Assembly (NCBI GenBank): GCA_964007475.1
Contig: OZ023273.1
Span: 9,579,740 to 9,643,739, forward strand
DNA: 64,000 bases
Reading direction: 5' to 3'
DNA from: Hybos culiciformis
Lineage: Eukaryota; Arthropoda; Insecta; Diptera; Hybotidae
A program made the position numbers and the translations under genes. The first letter of the stretch is position 1. Each line of letters begins with the position of its first letter. The notes under the pieces are model-generated. The model was given only the letters and a program-made list of their open reading frames with translations. It did no database searches and was not told the DNA's origin. Below are positions 49,901 through 63,458 of the stretch, piece by piece.

Positions 49901-52900
49901 ATAGTTTTCTGATTGTGAATAAATTTATCAAAGAGCTAAACAAAATCTAATAATATTCTTAATATTGAATTTAGAAAATATTTCCAAATTTGTATAAGTA
50001 CTTAAAAATAAATTGATCATCGTTTAATAAATATGTAAATTAAACAAAGGACCAAGGGCTGATTTTGGAAAAAAAGAGATTCAAAAATTTTATAACGATT
50101 TAAATATCATCAAATTTCTACTAAACCATCAGTTCTTCGGCAAAAGTTAACAAAAAAGGAGAAAATTTTTGAAATAAGTTAAATATTTATAAGTTTTAAA
50201 ATGATTTTTTTTAATCTTTTCAATCATATATATATTAAAAGATTTTAACCTTAGTTCATTGTTATATGTCAGAGAAAGTATTTTAAGTATATATAGTGTT
50301 TTTAAATCTTTAACTTTAATATACCCTGAGTTGTTTTTAAATGAGACTATCGAATAATTAATTACATATTTATTCGTATTCAACTATTTAAATAAAATAA
50401 CTTATGTACATGCCCAAACCGAATAATAATTATGTTCTATTACACCACATATTATCATCATCAAATAATTGCGGTTTCATATCATTACACACTACCATCA
50501 ATTATAAATAATATTATTATCCACTCGTTTTAACAATTTTCTGTATTAATTATTATGGTACTAAAATCAAGGATTAATATCAGAGACAAAAAGATTAAAA
50601 TAATTATTATTATTTTGATATATTTTTGAATAGAGTCTAGGAAAATTGAGGTTATTATGGTTTATACATACTTATTGTACATTTAACATAAAGTTTATAA
50701 TTGAATTCAAAAATGATCCACTTAAAGCTTGTGAAATAGATTTCATATATAAATGGAAATTTATAAAATAAATGTAAATACGTAGTCATCTACTTATAAA
50801 AGTTATAAGTATTGTATACATTTCATTATGTATTCAATAATTGAAAAATGCAGCAAAGCTTTTGAGTATAGGAATTAAATTACATTTAGCTATAACTTTA
50901 AGTTTTACGAGAGATAAGACTACGGACTGAAGTTATCAAATGCTAATACGAAAATTTTCCAAAAGTAGAGTTGACATTGTGTATGAATGAAATATGGTGG
51001 TTAAAAGTCAGTACAGAAATGAATAACATCACTTCCTAAAGAAGGATATGAATAATATTGGCTTGTTGAAAATTCGAATTGAATTCTAATTCATAATAAT
51101 TCTTTAATTTCAAAGTTTAACCCAAAAACTGACACATACATAAATTTAATAGTTTGTGAGGTATAATATCTGTTCCTCTAACCACCAAGTTAAATCATTA
51201 AATAAAACCACAAGCTTTTATTTTTGAAGTTGATTCATGTTAAAAATTTTCCTTGGTTTTGTTCAAGAATTTATTTTTCTTTTTTGTACTAATTTTTTTT
51301 TTACTCGAAAGGAAAAAAAATTATGTATATCAATAATATTAAAATTATTTTATTGAGTAAATAAAAGTAATATAAAATTAAAAATTTATAAGCTTCAACA
51401 GCATGATATAAAAAAAAAATAATAATTTTTGTAAATATTTTTATTACTATTTACTGGTGTCGCCACAAAAAGTCCTTAAAGAACTTCTTCTTTTTTTTTT
51501 TGCTTTCATAAAAGATATTTAAAACCCAAAACACTCAAAATTCGGTGCGGTATTAAATATGGAAATGTCTGTATAGACATTAAATTTGAATAAAATAATA
51601 TTTATAATATAAAATATTATATATTTTTTAAAGATTATTAAATAGATGAAAAATACACGCAGCAGGATAAAAAACACTTGTGGATATTTTCATTATTAAT
51701 ATTAAAATAAAAAAAAATTCAAGAAAAACCATAAATAAATTCTCGTATTACCCAGTTTTTTTTTAAAATTTGTCTTTAAAAAAGGTTCGAAATTATTTTT
51801 TTATTGAAAAATTCCTTACTGTTGAAAAATGTGATAACTTTGATATGACAAATATGCGATCAAAAATACGTTTATATATACAATAATTGTCTTTCGTTGA
51901 TTGTTATTTTTCGATAATAAAGCAATATTATTCAAACTTATTCAAAAAATCGAAATTTTAAGTTCTAACATTATAATTTGGTGACAAACCAAACCTTTTT
52001 ATTTTTTTTAATTCAACAGCATCATTAGTCAAAATTTTTTGCTTGCCAATATAATTTAAAAATAATAATATAAATAAATTCAATTATTTTAAGAAGCTAA
52101 ATTTTTTTTTTCTATATTTTGTCAATGTTATTTTTATAAAATATAACATGTAATTGCTGTTGAAATTGAAGCTGAACAGATTAATATTTAGAAAGTTTTT
52201 AAACACAAAAAACAATATCTTTTTTCAGTGATAAAAAGCCAAAAGGTAAATAGAAATTGAGAAAATAATTTATAAAATATACAAATTGAAAATGATTCAA
52301 ATATTATTTTGTAAATTTGAAATATTTCTATTTACATATAAATAAGTACCCCGATAGTACACATTTATATATAAAATATAATAAGTTTGTGAATTATTTC
52401 AATTTGTTTTAAAGACCACCAAATTTGAAAAATAAATATTTTATTTATATAGATTAAAATTATGTCGTTCTATTAATATCAAAATAAAAATAATATCTAT
52501 GCTTATTAAATATAATATAAGTGGAAGGTCTATGCTTCAATTTATTAATTTTTTGTAATTAGGTAAAATATTATTTTAATATAATCGTAACATTTCCATT
52601 TATTTGTCATTTAATAAAATAGTCGCTAAAAAAAATTAAAGCTTCCCATATAGAACTTAAATAGAGGATTTATAAAACAACTAAATATTCAAATTTATCT
52701 TGTTCAATGTCGATTCCAAAAAAAAAAAACAAAAATAAAATATATAATGCCGCCTTTTATTATCTTTGATGGAAATAACAATAAGAAGGAAATGAAAGAA
52801 AATAAAATTTTAATAAAACTGGTCTGAAGACAAAATATATAAAATAAAATTTTCAGTTCTAGAAAATTTGTATAACTTTTTTTCTTTTTCCAATATAAAT

Positions 52901-55900
52901 AACAAAAACTTTTTTAATGTTTTTTTTTCTTGCTTTTTAACAAAATTGAAAGGATTCATTAATTTTATTCCCCAAAGGAAATTTACTTCTTTTATTTTTT
53001 TTTTTTTACTTTATTTTGCCAATGAAATGGGAAAAACCACAATTAAAAGTGTAATGTGGTAAGAGCTGTTGTGTATTGTATTTACTTTAATATTTATGCT
53101 TGAATTCGAAATGGAAATTTATATTTTAAAATTTTTTTAAACATATTTTTTTTTATTTATATTTCTTTGCAAAGCATTTAACAATAAATTGTTAAATGAT
53201 TCAGAACTGAAAGAAAGGTTAAATTTATAAAGCTGCTCAGATATGAAACTTATGTATGTAATTTGTTTTTCTTTAAAAATTTAATACGGACCTGTAAATA
53301 AAAATGCCGGCAGTTTAAAAGGTACTTAAGAATTTTTTTTTAAATATTTACTACGCGACAAACCATGACCGGTTCAATTTATAATTATAAAGTTTTATTA
53401 CCACGATATTAAATAATATTTATCTTAAATTTTTCACATAAATTCACATAAATAGTTTCATGTATCTTTTCCATATCAAGATAATTCACTGTTAAGTCAT
53501 CATTAGTAAAATATCATTATTATTCAAAAAAAGTAATTCCTATTTTCAATTGTTAGTTTGTAAATCCTCATGTTAGTTTGATAAATATGTAAATTGGTCA
53601 AAAATAAATTAAACAATAAATTAAATATGCACTTAAAATTCTGTGTTATATAATTTATACATATTTTATATAGCCATAGCATAATACTTACGGACTTATT
53701 ATCAATCCTGAAAAATCTTGTGGATTTGTTAGATTAATGTGCAGAAAACCAAATTGCATATCAATATTTTTCGGATTATCACGACTTCTGAAATTTGGTG
53801 GTGAAATTGTATAAGCACCATTATTTATAACACTGGTCTCTATCATGTCAATATATTCTAATTGGGGTCTAGAAATAAAAATGTTTAATTCTAGATTACT
53901 CAAATTTTTTACTAAAACGGATTAATAATTTTTTTTTTGTCATGATTTTCATAAAATTAAATTTTAAATTTTTCAAAATATATATTATTTACCTTATTGT
54001 TGCTTCTCTGTAACCCCATAACGATATTTGAATATTTGCATTCAGATTTGCTGTCAAATTATATTTATTCCATGAAAATTTAATTTGAGCCGGTGCTTTT
54101 TTATAAACATCATCTGTTTCAAAGAATATCCTTTCGGTTGCAGTTTGTGGAGTTTCTGTATATTAAATTTTTTATTATTAGAATAAAATTTAAAATAATA
54201 AACAATAATAATAATAAAAGAAGAAAAATATAATTTCAAGTACTTATACAGTTGTACATATTAAAAAAAATAAAATAAAAAATAATATTGGATTATTTTC
54301 AAAAAATAGACAAAAAGCTACCAGCTGCACAAACCGATAAAATGGACAATTTTTATAGGATTCTGAATAATATTGGAAATTTGTATTTATATTGGAAAAA
54401 TGCATCATATTGTTAAAATTTTATATATAGTATAGATGGAAAAAGGCAAAACTGTTGTGTGCAAAATTTTTTTTAGGTAAATGTACAAGAAAAAAATTAT
54501 TATTTTCCTTTTTTTTCCTTAATGACTTTGGGATATAGAAACTGTCAATTTTATTTAATTAAAAACATTCAATTAAATTTTTAATTTTTTTTTCTAAATA
54601 AGGTAAAAGGAAATTTCTTCAAAAAATTTATTAAGATTAATAAGGCTAAAATTGTTATGAAAATAAAAATTACTTAATGGCAATCAATTTAAATTAGTCT
54701 AATATACAGTACATATATAGTTTAAAATTTATGAAGAGACAAACTTACCAACAAAATATTTTCCTCTCCACTTGAATCTTTCATTACCCACTGAAATTTC
54801 TAATCGAATATATCCTTGTGCTTTTAAAAATGGTTGAATACAAATTGCGCGATTTCTGTCGACAACTTTTCCAACAACATCTTCTGTATCAAAATGACAG
54901 AGAACACGATCTTCTGGATCAAAGCATGGTCCAGTTATGTTAACAACAGTGCCACCTAACATATTTCCAGATTCAGGTGCAAATACCAATGGTAAATGTG
55001 AAGCATCTGAAAAAAAGAAAAAACATTAAATTTTAAAATGTTGGCGAAAGGGTAAAAGGTTTTCCGAAGTCTCACTATAATTATAAATTCTACCATTAAA
55101 AATGTAATAATAAAATTTTTATTTTGAAGATTATAATAAGAATAAAATTAAATTAATGCATTTGGATTAATACATTTTTATGATTTTTTGCTTGCGTATA
55201 TAATTTGCTGTCATTTCACAGTATGTAAAAAACAATTTTGACGTATTTCTCACTGCAATAATTAATCCTTTATATAATTTTTAACTTCCAAAAGGAAGTT
55301 TATATTTTTTAAAAATCTCATTATTTAAATTAAAAAAACATAGTTAATATTAATGAAAGAATTATTGGCTATTTTACTTCAGTTAAAAAATTGACAAATA
55401 TTTACAAATATAAATTAAATAAATTTTTTTTTACACTCAATTGTAATTAATATTTAATGGGAAAAATTGGTGCTTTCAGAAAATAAAAATATTGAAAATT
55501 ATATTTCAATTTTATACATTATTTACAGAATGTTACTAGATACATAATATGTCTATAGTTTTTCATGAGAAATGATCCTTGTTATGACAGTTCATGGTAT
55601 TAATGCAAAAAAAAAAAAAAACAATTAAATGAAAAGGTTATAAAACCAAATAAGAAAATAATTGATTGATGATGGTTTTGAACTTTCAGTAGTGAATCGT
55701 ATGGCCACCACAAGTCTTATATAAGTCTCTTTCATTCTGAAGTGTAGATAATGACTTCTTAGAGTTATACTCTACCACAAAATAATTACGGATTTATATC
55801 CAAGATTAGTTTTTTTTAGTTAGAAACATCATTATGCAAAAAAGCTTAATGGAATGTAACAATTATTATTACGTATTAATCGGAAAAAATATTTAATTGG

Positions 55901-58900
55901 ATTGATAAAAAAAATACATTCTCATTATCTCATAATTATGTAAATTGACGTCGCTTCTGGAGCATAAGAACATTAAATATACATTTATGTAAACTTCATG
56001 TTTCCATCTCGTTATATTGATAGCAAGAATATAATGAATGAACGAATTAATGATTGATTTGTGGTTTTAATTTTGATTAAATAAAATTTCTGCATGGAAA
56101 GCGTAATAAAAATTTAAAGTAGAAGAAACAAAAATAAATTGTTATTAATTTTCTTTCTTTTATTCTTCATATAGAAGTTATTATTATTTTTTTTTCGAAT
56201 TACATTACTTCGAAATATTTCAGCAGCATCAAAGAGTGTATTCTTTTTACTTTTGTATTTTATGTTTTCTTAACTTTCTTTAATGTTCATAAAAGTTCTT
56301 TAATTTATTAAAGTAATTTAAAAATAATATTTAGAATATTCATAAAATGAACGAAATACAAGTCCATACTTTCTTGAGAAAGACAGTTTTTAAAATTTCA
56401 TGGTTCTCTTGTGTGAAGAAATGAGGATAATGAATAACTTTCTGTCACTTTTCTAAACTTTAGAAGAACATTATGTCGTTGATTTTTTTTTTTTTTAATT
56501 ATAAAAGTCATGTCGATGCAATATCTCAAAAATAAAAAAAAATAAAACAATATTTTTTCTAGATTTTTGCCTTATGGTCTTTTATCTTCTTGTGTATAGA
56601 AAGATTTGTAGTAAAACAATTTAACATTACCAAAGTCGACTAACGACAATCAATATTTTATCATTTTTCTAAAGATATCAATTCTTGGCAGATCAAACGA
56701 AAAAAAAATCATTAAAAGCAAATATTAATCCAATTGTTTTCATTTGCTTCTAGGAAAATAGCAATGAGTTCGTATTATTTCAAGCTTATTGCATTTTGAT
56801 GTAGACATCTCCGTATATCTTTTTTCATCAATAGTGTCGTTTAAAAAAAAAATAAAATAAATTTTCATGACATAAAATTTAGTAGAATTTTTCTATTCAA
56901 TATGTCAGTTCAATATTTCCAGTTAGTTTTGCATAACATATATTTACAGATAAAGATTAAATAAAAAAAAAATTACCAATATCTTTATTGCATGTTCCTA
57001 ACATAATTCTTTCATCTATTCTAAATATATGCCTTCCTGGAAAACCATTTGCATATCCACGTCCAGTTAAATCTCTTAAAACAGATGCCTGACTGTATGG
57101 TTTATACTCATAAGATCCTGTTCCATTGCCAGCATTAAATCCAATCTAGTATAAAAAAAGTAAAAATAAAATTTATAAGATATTTTTTTATAGTTTTTGT
57201 GTGTAAATTTTCTTACAATAATTTTACATTTTACGTTAAAGCTGTATAGTTATTTTGTTTTATATTATTAGTTGCTCTTTTTAACCTTTACATTATGTGT
57301 TTTTTATATGATGTATTTTCGTTTACATTGTACTACATTAAAAGTTTCATGAATCATTGAAAGGGAAAAAATCTTTTTTTTAGTACATACTAAAGATATT
57401 TCGCATTTTAAAGCAAACATATATTTTACTATTTTAGGTGCTCTAAGAAGATAGATCGATTCTCTATTATAATCTAATCTAGTCAGTTCAGTAAGTATAC
57501 CAGCCATTATTTGAAATATAAATATTTTTTTCATTTTTTAAATATGTACATAATTTTCGTAAAACGATCTAATAGAACCCAGAAAAATGTTCTCCTCCCA
57601 TTTTTTAACTTGAAAGTACATTGGAAAATACAGTGAAGTGTTAAATAAAAATTAAAAAAAAAACACAGTGAAGTCTTACTACAGTGAGTTATTTGAGTTG
57701 TTATGAGTTATAGATGTACTTTCTTGAAAAACGTGACGGAGTCTTATTGAAACAGCTGGATTTCTTTTACCTTGATTTATTCAGCATTCGCTATAGTTCA
57801 CTTTCATATCCACTAATGTAATATATAAAAAAGGATATTGTTTTACTCCAAAAACAAACTAACATTTATAATAAAAAAAAAACATATATAATAATTTTAT
57901 GCAATTTAATTAAATTAGGTTTTATCCGGAAAAAAAATTTACTTTGTAAATATAAATCTAATTTATTTAAATAATTTATTTATATAAAATTTATTTATTT
58001 AAATAAAATATGTTGGGGCTTTTTTTTTTGTATACACTTACATAAGCTGGAACACCACCTTCACCGCCTGTTGTATCGCCACCGGCTTCAGTATGCGCCG
58101 ACCAATTTATAGTAGCATAATTAAATATTGCATATGTATAAACCTCATCAGTTGCTAAAATCATTTGAAAAGAATTGGTCTGGAAAAATAAATAAAAAAA
58201 AAACTTAACAGAATAAAAAATGTTGATGGTAAAATGAATGTGCTTATTTAATAATATATTTACATAAATGAATTTTTTTTCTTTTTTATTTTTGCTATAA
58301 TTAAATTTTATGTTTGAACTGAATATTCCATTAGAATTGACTATGTTTATATGGTTTATAATTAATTTGGATTTGTTTTTTCAATAAGTTCATGACGAAG
58401 CTTATTAATCGTACACGTACTTTGAAAACTTTTTGCTTGAGCCAGAATGATTAAGTACATATATATATATATATGTATAATTTTTTTTTTATAAATCTGT
58501 AATGTTTAATGCTATACATAAAAAATTAATACATTAAAAATTATTTAAGTGAACACAAATTTTTTTAATAGTATTAAAATAATAATGTTAATGCAACTTT
58601 TTATTAGCCATCATGAATATTTCAAGAATGTTAACAATAAATATTTTATGCAGACATGATTGCATTTCAAAGAACACGGATAATAAATTAAAAAACTCAT
58701 GAAAAAGTATCAGCAAAAATTAAAAAAAAAAGAAAAAAAAAATCATCCATTAAAAATTTAACTCAAAAGAAAACTTCAAAGATATGTACAGTACATATAA
58801 CACATATTATAAATCAGGTTATAAAAATAATGCTTTTATTTCCTTTAAGATAAATTTTCTTTTTAAGAAATCAATAATTTGTATAATGAACATTTTTCAA

Positions 58901-59356
58901 AAAAAAAAATATTATGTTTTCTTCCAATGAAGAAAAAAACTTTTCTGTAATGCAACAATGTTAGCTACAGGCTTTCTTTAAATCTCATAGAAATTTGGGA
59001 GTGTGAAAATTTAATACTATACTGTACTGGGATCCGTTTTCCTCATTCTAATATATTAAAATATCACTAAAAATAAAATTAAAAAAAAACAATTCGAGAA
59101 TATAAAACCACCCTTATCATTAAAATTTAAAATTTATTCGATGAATACTTAAAGAGATGAAATGACAGATATACATACCGTAAATAGTGAATTTCCTATG
59201 CCACCGGCAAACGTCACATTCTTCCATGTAGCAATAATAACATGTTTTGGTTCAAATGTATCAGCTCCAACCACACCTTCTCTAATATCCCATTTGGTAC
59301 GTTCACGAATCTCAACACCAAATCGATCAGTTCTTGTCATCAAATCGCGTTCCATC
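46189..59356 (-). CDS. mesh: Mesh, smooth septate junction protein; eleven 3' exons, 5' end missing
   Basis: Eleven exons on the minus strand join in one frame of 1151 residues (numbered from the first complete codon) with matching phases and GT-AG ends throughout. Domain order: C-terminal part of a NIDO domain (1-161), IPT/TIG-like domain (162-250), a linker, AMOP (about 375-545, many cysteines), vWD (about 550-735, with GDPH at 553-556), sushi/CCP (844-905), one membrane span (about 915-940) with a following basic stop-transfer RKKQRR, and a 211-residue cytoplasmic tail ending STEV. This order is that of Drosophila Mesh, which with Ssk and Tsp2A builds smooth septate junctions in midgut and Malpighian tubules and is also linked to gut immunity in mosquitoes (established knowledge). 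The signal peptide and start of NIDO are absent, so more exons must lie beyond the right edge. No stop, frameshift or missing domain is seen in the part present. Confidence 0.95.
46929..47447 (-). other. mesh intron with a GC-richer island
   Basis: About 0.5 kb. The part from about 46978 to 47270 is strikingly less AT-rich than other introns and contains GCATGC at 47021, 47083 and 47171. Both strands have open stretches (a 62-codon plus-strand frame at 47085-47273), but no family is recognised and no splice sites fit the mesh frame. Confidence 0.6.
47448..47635 (-). CDS. mesh: mesh exon: sushi/CCP domain
   Basis: Encodes residues 843-905, a single complement control module: [36 protein letters not shown] and YTEC supply the four conserved cysteines and the tryptophan. 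Acceptor TTTTAG|GAGAAC, donor CTTAC|gtaagt. One exon for one CCP module is usual. Confidence 0.95.
47870..48288 (-). CDS. mesh: mesh exon: end of vWD domain and linker
   Basis: Encodes residues 704-842. It begins [18 protein letters not shown], the typical end of a vWD domain (GLLGNW). It continues with [20 protein letters not shown] and a cysteine pair [12 protein letters not shown]. Several NxS/T sequons are present. Acceptor TTATTTAG|AACAAA, donor CGAAG|gtgagt. Confidence 0.95.
48521..49424 (-). CDS. mesh: mesh exon: AMOP and most of vWD
   Basis: The largest exon, residues 402-703. [52 protein letters not shown] and [16 protein letters not shown] are AMOP cysteine motifs. [19 protein letters not shown] opens the vWD domain; the GDPH codons are 48973-48962. 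Acceptor CTTTAATAG|AAATTT, donor TTTATT|gtgagt in phase 0, so that SFI joins [10 protein letters not shown] of the next exon. Confidence 0.96.
49506..49628 (-). CDS. mesh: mesh exon: start of AMOP
   Basis: Encodes residues 361-401: [20 protein letters not shown] then [20 protein letters not shown]. The WP..LCDNW motif starts the AMOP domain. A different frame gives the longer ORF, but only this frame fits the phases of both neighbours. Acceptor ATTTATAG|GGTCC, donor TTAAG|gtaatt. Confidence 0.93.
49629..53691 (-). other. mesh intron, about 4.1 kb
   Basis: AT-rich, with no coding, RNA or mobile element feature supported. The small minus-strand open frames in it (for example 50147-50383) look like chance. 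Confidence 0.75.
53692..53868 (-). CDS. mesh: mesh exon: linker between IPT-like and AMOP domains
   Basis: Encodes residues 302-360: [19 protein letters not shown], then [20 protein letters not shown] and [11 protein letters not shown] plus two bases. Acceptor ATTTCTAG|ACCCC, donor AGTCC|gtaagt. It joins to PVLWSKP in the next exon. Confidence 0.94.
53993..54155 (-). CDS. mesh: mesh exon: end of IPT-like domain and linker
   Basis: Encodes residues 248-301: [20 protein letters not shown], then [20 protein letters not shown] and [11 protein letters not shown]. Acceptor AATATACAG|AAACT, donor ATAAG|gtaaat. The preceding exon ends KYFV, giving the junction [12 protein letters not shown]. Confidence 0.94.
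54749..55006 (-). CDS. mesh: mesh exon: IPT/TIG-like domain
   Basis: Encodes residues 162-247. [45 protein letters not shown] and [15 protein letters not shown] follow the immunoglobulin-like IPT pattern: an SG.LGGT opening, C...V.C.F and a C...P strand. Acceptor TTTTTTTCAG|ATGCT, donor TTGTTG|gtaagt. Confidence 0.95.
55007..56976 (-). other. mesh intron, about 2 kb
   Basis: AT-rich, nothing supported within it. Confidence 0.75.
56977..57145 (-). CDS. mesh: mesh exon: end of NIDO domain
   Basis: Encodes residues 106-161: [40 protein letters not shown] and [14 protein letters not shown]. The GFN.G pattern is typical of NIDO ends. Acceptor TTATACTAG|ATTGG, donor GATATTG|gtaatt. Confidence 0.95.
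57146..58041 (-). other. mesh intron, about 0.9 kb
   Basis: AT-rich, nothing supported within it. The 76-codon open frame at 57304-57534 shows no recognisable motif. Confidence 0.7.
58042..58179 (-). CDS. mesh: mesh exon: NIDO domain core
   Basis: Encodes residues 60-105: [35 protein letters not shown] and [19 protein letters not shown]...TYA.F.Y is the central NIDO motif. Phase 0 at both ends; donor CTTAT|gtaagt. Confidence 0.96.
58180..59178 (-). other. mesh intron, about 1 kb
   Basis: AT-rich with a short AT microsatellite at about 58457-58476. Nothing else supported. Confidence 0.75.
59179..59356 (-). CDS. mesh: mesh exon: upstream NIDO part (first exon in window)
   Basis: Encodes residues 1-59 of the visible part: [40 protein letters not shown] and [19 protein letters not shown]. 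The first base is the third base of a codon begun in an exon further upstream, so this Met is internal. W..V......G....NSFQ is the NIDO lead-in. Acceptor ATTTTTTAG|GATGG, donor TTTACG|gtatgt. Confidence 0.95.
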
Positions 59357-62300
59357 CTAAAAAATAACAAAATACATAAGTTTAATTAAAGGCCAGACTG
59401 GAGCAATAGAATTTTTTCTTTATATATTCGTATATTTATGTCGATTGGCGTTTTTCCTAATTTTGACTGAAAATTTCAAAAAATAACGACGAACAAGAGA
59501 AAGATTGAAATCGAATTAAATGTATACTTTGTTTATTACAATCGGTCGATTAAAGTGGGAACTACCAAACAAACTAGAAGATTTTCCTCAGGACTAAAAT
59601 AAACTTAAGTATATGTGTTAAAATTATGAGAAATTTGGTTATTCAAAAACCATCTGTCTTTAAAAAAAATTAATGACTCAGAAAATTGATATTAGTTTTT
59701 AACTTATCGATAGAAAAAAATAAAAATAAAAAAGAAGTGGCAATAAAAACTTTTTTTTTGTATAAATAATCCATTTTTATTAAATATATATATATATTTT
59801 TTTTTTTTTGAGATATAACAACATTATAATCATAAAATATCGTAAATATTTGTGAAAATAAAACCCATTTTGATAATTTGTTATTTTCAATCTGATGTTC
59901 AAGTATGTATAGAGGATAATAGTATTGAATTTTCTTTAAGTAAAATGTTTTGATGATAATGAAAAACCACTTCATCATCATATTAAATGTTGAAAAAATA
60001 AAAATTCTTATCATTCTTTAAAAAAAAAAAAATAGAAGATATTTAACTAAAAATATTCGTATGATGTTTATAGAATTTTAATAAAATATATATATTTTAA
60101 AATTAAAATATACATCAAAGATCAAAAATAACAAGAGTTTACATATAAAATAAAAATATTCGTTTCTTCCGATGTAAACAACACTTTATTGCCAAATCAT
60201 TAATAAAAAAATATAATCCAGATAATGTAATAATGAAGTAATAAATTCTAACTATTTTATTATTATAGTCAAGTATATACAAAGTTTATAGTCTAAAAGT
60301 GATCATTATAGCTCAAATTATTTCCGTTCAAATTTCGTTTCAAAATTAGTTGTGATAAACAATGATTTTTTTAGAGCAGTCCTTACTCAAATTTCTTTCC
60401 AAATATTTTTTAAAAAGAAAAAATTTCAAAGATTAGAGTTTTATTTAAACCCGAGCTTTATTTATAATGAGTAGTTTTAAAAAATAAATAAAATTAATGG
60501 TAAGACAATTAAATTCAGACTCCATCAAAAATATTATTTCAACTACATATATATGTATTATTACTTTCCCGCATTTTTCTCATTGGTATTTAATATAAGG
60601 AAAACTTTCAATTTGATAAATTCAACCATTATAGTTTTTAAACTTTGATGTTCCATCATTTTTAATATATATAAATAATATAATGGTCATTAACCAGAAT
60701 TTTATTTTGTTAAAAAGTTCTTATCAAAAAAAAAACCTTAAAAAATTTTATTTTTTTTTTTATTAAATGTCATTATGATTAATTAAGCCAGAAAAACCCC
60801 TTCCAAAAAGATGAGTAGGGTTTATTTCACTTTCTCGTTGTTCTAATAGACAAAATTTTTGGACCAAAAAAATTTTATTTTTTTTATTCAGACGAAAACT
60901 TTTCAATGGTACTTCATTTCGATAGTAAAATAAAAAAATTAAACCATTAAAACCATTAATTTCACTAAAATGATATATTATATTAAGTTTCGTGAAACTA
61001 TTTATATCTCTATTAAGTATGGTAAATATTAACTCAATTTAATAGAATTTCGTTACGGTTTATTAGATTAGAATTGAAAATAATAATTTTAGTGAGTGAG
61101 ATAATATCATGAATTTTTTAGTTTTCTTATCACCCCCCAAAAAAAGTTAATATAAGCGTTTTAGTTGTCTAGTATTTGTTGACAGCAAATTGAATTAAAA
61201 GAAATGATTGAATAATATACATTCATATTGTGCTTTATATATAGGTGTCATAGCTCATGAAATCTTGTTTAGGTCGAAACCATAAACAATAAAATTAAAA
61301 CAAATATATACTTGCACTGAAAATTCGAATTCAAATCTACTTTATTTTACGATTATTGCATTAAAACAATTTATGTGAAAAAAAATATATAAATCTACAA
61401 TTGAAGAAATACATTATCCATTATAATAACTTTTCAATTATCACAAAATTCTATTATTTTTTATTTTTTATTTTAAATTCTTGCAATGAAAAGATGAGTT
61501 TCAATTGAGAAAAAAATAAAAGATTATAAGAAAAAAGGATTCTGTTAAAGTTTAAAGTTAAAAAAAAATAACTGAATAAAAAATAAATTGAAATCTTTTT
61601 CAAAAGAAAAAATAAAATTAAAAGTGCACAATATAAGTTTTGTTGAATGTTTTTTCTTTTAAAAAAGTTCTATGAAAATTAGGTATTGAAAAATTAGCAT
61701 TCATGGCATACGGAAATTCAAAGGAACAATTAACAGAACTAAGAAGTACAAAAATAATCGAACAAACTTATTTATGTATTTAGTATTAGCAGTTTTTGCT
61801 TTTGATACCATTTAACTATTTTAGAGCCACACCAATAAATTATTTAATATAAATGTACAAAGTCAAAAAATTAGAACAATTATGATATTTTCCCCTCATA
61901 AATTATTAGCCCTTACAGTTTTGATCAACATATTTATTATAGCTATATAAGATAATTCACTTTGTTCACAATAATATATCACTATTAGAAGATGTAATTT
62001 TTCAATTGGCAGCAATTAATTTTAAAAATATACAATCTCATGTTCTTGCAAGAAAAATAAAACCTGCCAAAATAATTTCCAGCATTTGGTTTACTAAATT
62101 AAAAATTTTTTTAAATAAATCTTCATTCTTCCAAATTTATGCTTTTAAATCTACAGTAAATATATATATATATATTTTTTTTTAATATCTATAAACCCAT
62201 TAGTTTGAACAATTAGATAACGTATAAATTGATAAGTTGCGCTGTAACAGTTTTTTAGGTTGTGCTATGATTGCCTTAGTTACAAAATATTTTTTAACAA

Positions 62301-62752
62301 AATCCTTACTTACAAAATCCTTAATTACATTATTAAAAATTATCTTCTACTGTACATTTTAAAAGGATTTATTCTTTAAAAGAGGTACAAAAAACACAAA
62401 TTAATAAATAAACAAAAAATTTTTTATCAACATCTATCCTTAATAGAATTTTTTATTCTAAGTAACACTTATTATTCTTACTAGCAAAAAGTACTAAACT
62501 TGTAGTTCGGGAAAACAATCTCATATATTATGATTTCAAACTTAATTCAAATCCCAAGTTCTTTTATACAAATTTAAAAAAAAACTATACACATAATGTA
62601 GAATTAAATAACATATACATGCTATACATAATTTAAAATAAAAATGTGAATTGAATTTTATGAGGAAACATTGAATCGAAGGATAAAATAAATTATAATT
62701 CTTTTCAGGAAAAATTAAATAAAATATTGTTTTTTCTAACAGACTAAAAAAC

Positions 62753-62755
62753 TAA
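62753..62755. repeat. Target site duplication of the Harbinger-type element, left
   Basis: TAA immediately outside the left terminal repeat, matched by TAA at 63910-63912. Confidence 0.75.
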
Positions 62756-62982
62756 TGCTACATTTACACCTAATGGAAAAACTGCCATTATGATGCCATT
62801 TTGTACCATTACAAATGTGAACGGGTGACATTAAGAGTTGCCATTATTTAATGGTGGCTAATGGCGGCTAATGGTAAACACTAATGGCATTGCTGGTGTG
62901 AACGAGTAGGAATGGCTAACGGTATTAAAAATGCCATTACAAAAATTAATGAACTTGTTCATTTTTTTACAGCCATTAGCCA

Positions 62983-63182
62983 NNNNNNNNNNNNNNNNNN
63001 NNNNNNNNNNNNNNNNNNNNNNNNNNNNNNNNNNNNNNNNNNNNNNNNNNNNNNNNNNNNNNNNNNNNNNNNNNNNNNNNNNNNNNNNNNNNNNNNNNNN
63101 NNNNNNNNNNNNNNNNNNNNNNNNNNNNNNNNNNNNNNNNNNNNNNNNNNNNNNNNNNNNNNNNNNNNNNNNNNNNNNNNNN
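62983..63182. other. Assembly gap, 200 N
   Basis: Exactly 200 unknown bases inside the transposon. A round number suggests a placeholder whose real length is unknown. Open frames across it are artefacts. Confidence 0.98.
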
Positions 63183-63458
63183 ATCCCTTTTGATATTATG
63201 ATGATGTTTTATTTATCGTAAAATAAAACAATGTTTTTAGTTTGAAGTTCTGTTTAAGACTGATTTTTATTTAATTCAAAATGTAAAATTCTAAAATTAT
63301 TTCTTACAAAAAGAATGTCAATTCAAAAAAGGGTATGAAAATCATGCGATATTTTGTACCGTTACATTAGGTAGATTGATTTAATTCTTTCGTATTAATG
63401 TATATATATATATATTTTCAACGTAAAAGTCATATATCTTTTCATTTTGAATGTTCCG

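Noticed and set aside
59670..60014. 114-codon minus-strand open frame in the upstream mesh intron
   Set aside because: Composed almost only of F, I, K, N, Y and L encoded by AT runs; no motif, no splice fit with mesh.
62912..63221. Plus-strand open frames of 93 and 96 codons
   Set aside because: They run through the 200-N gap and are therefore artefacts.
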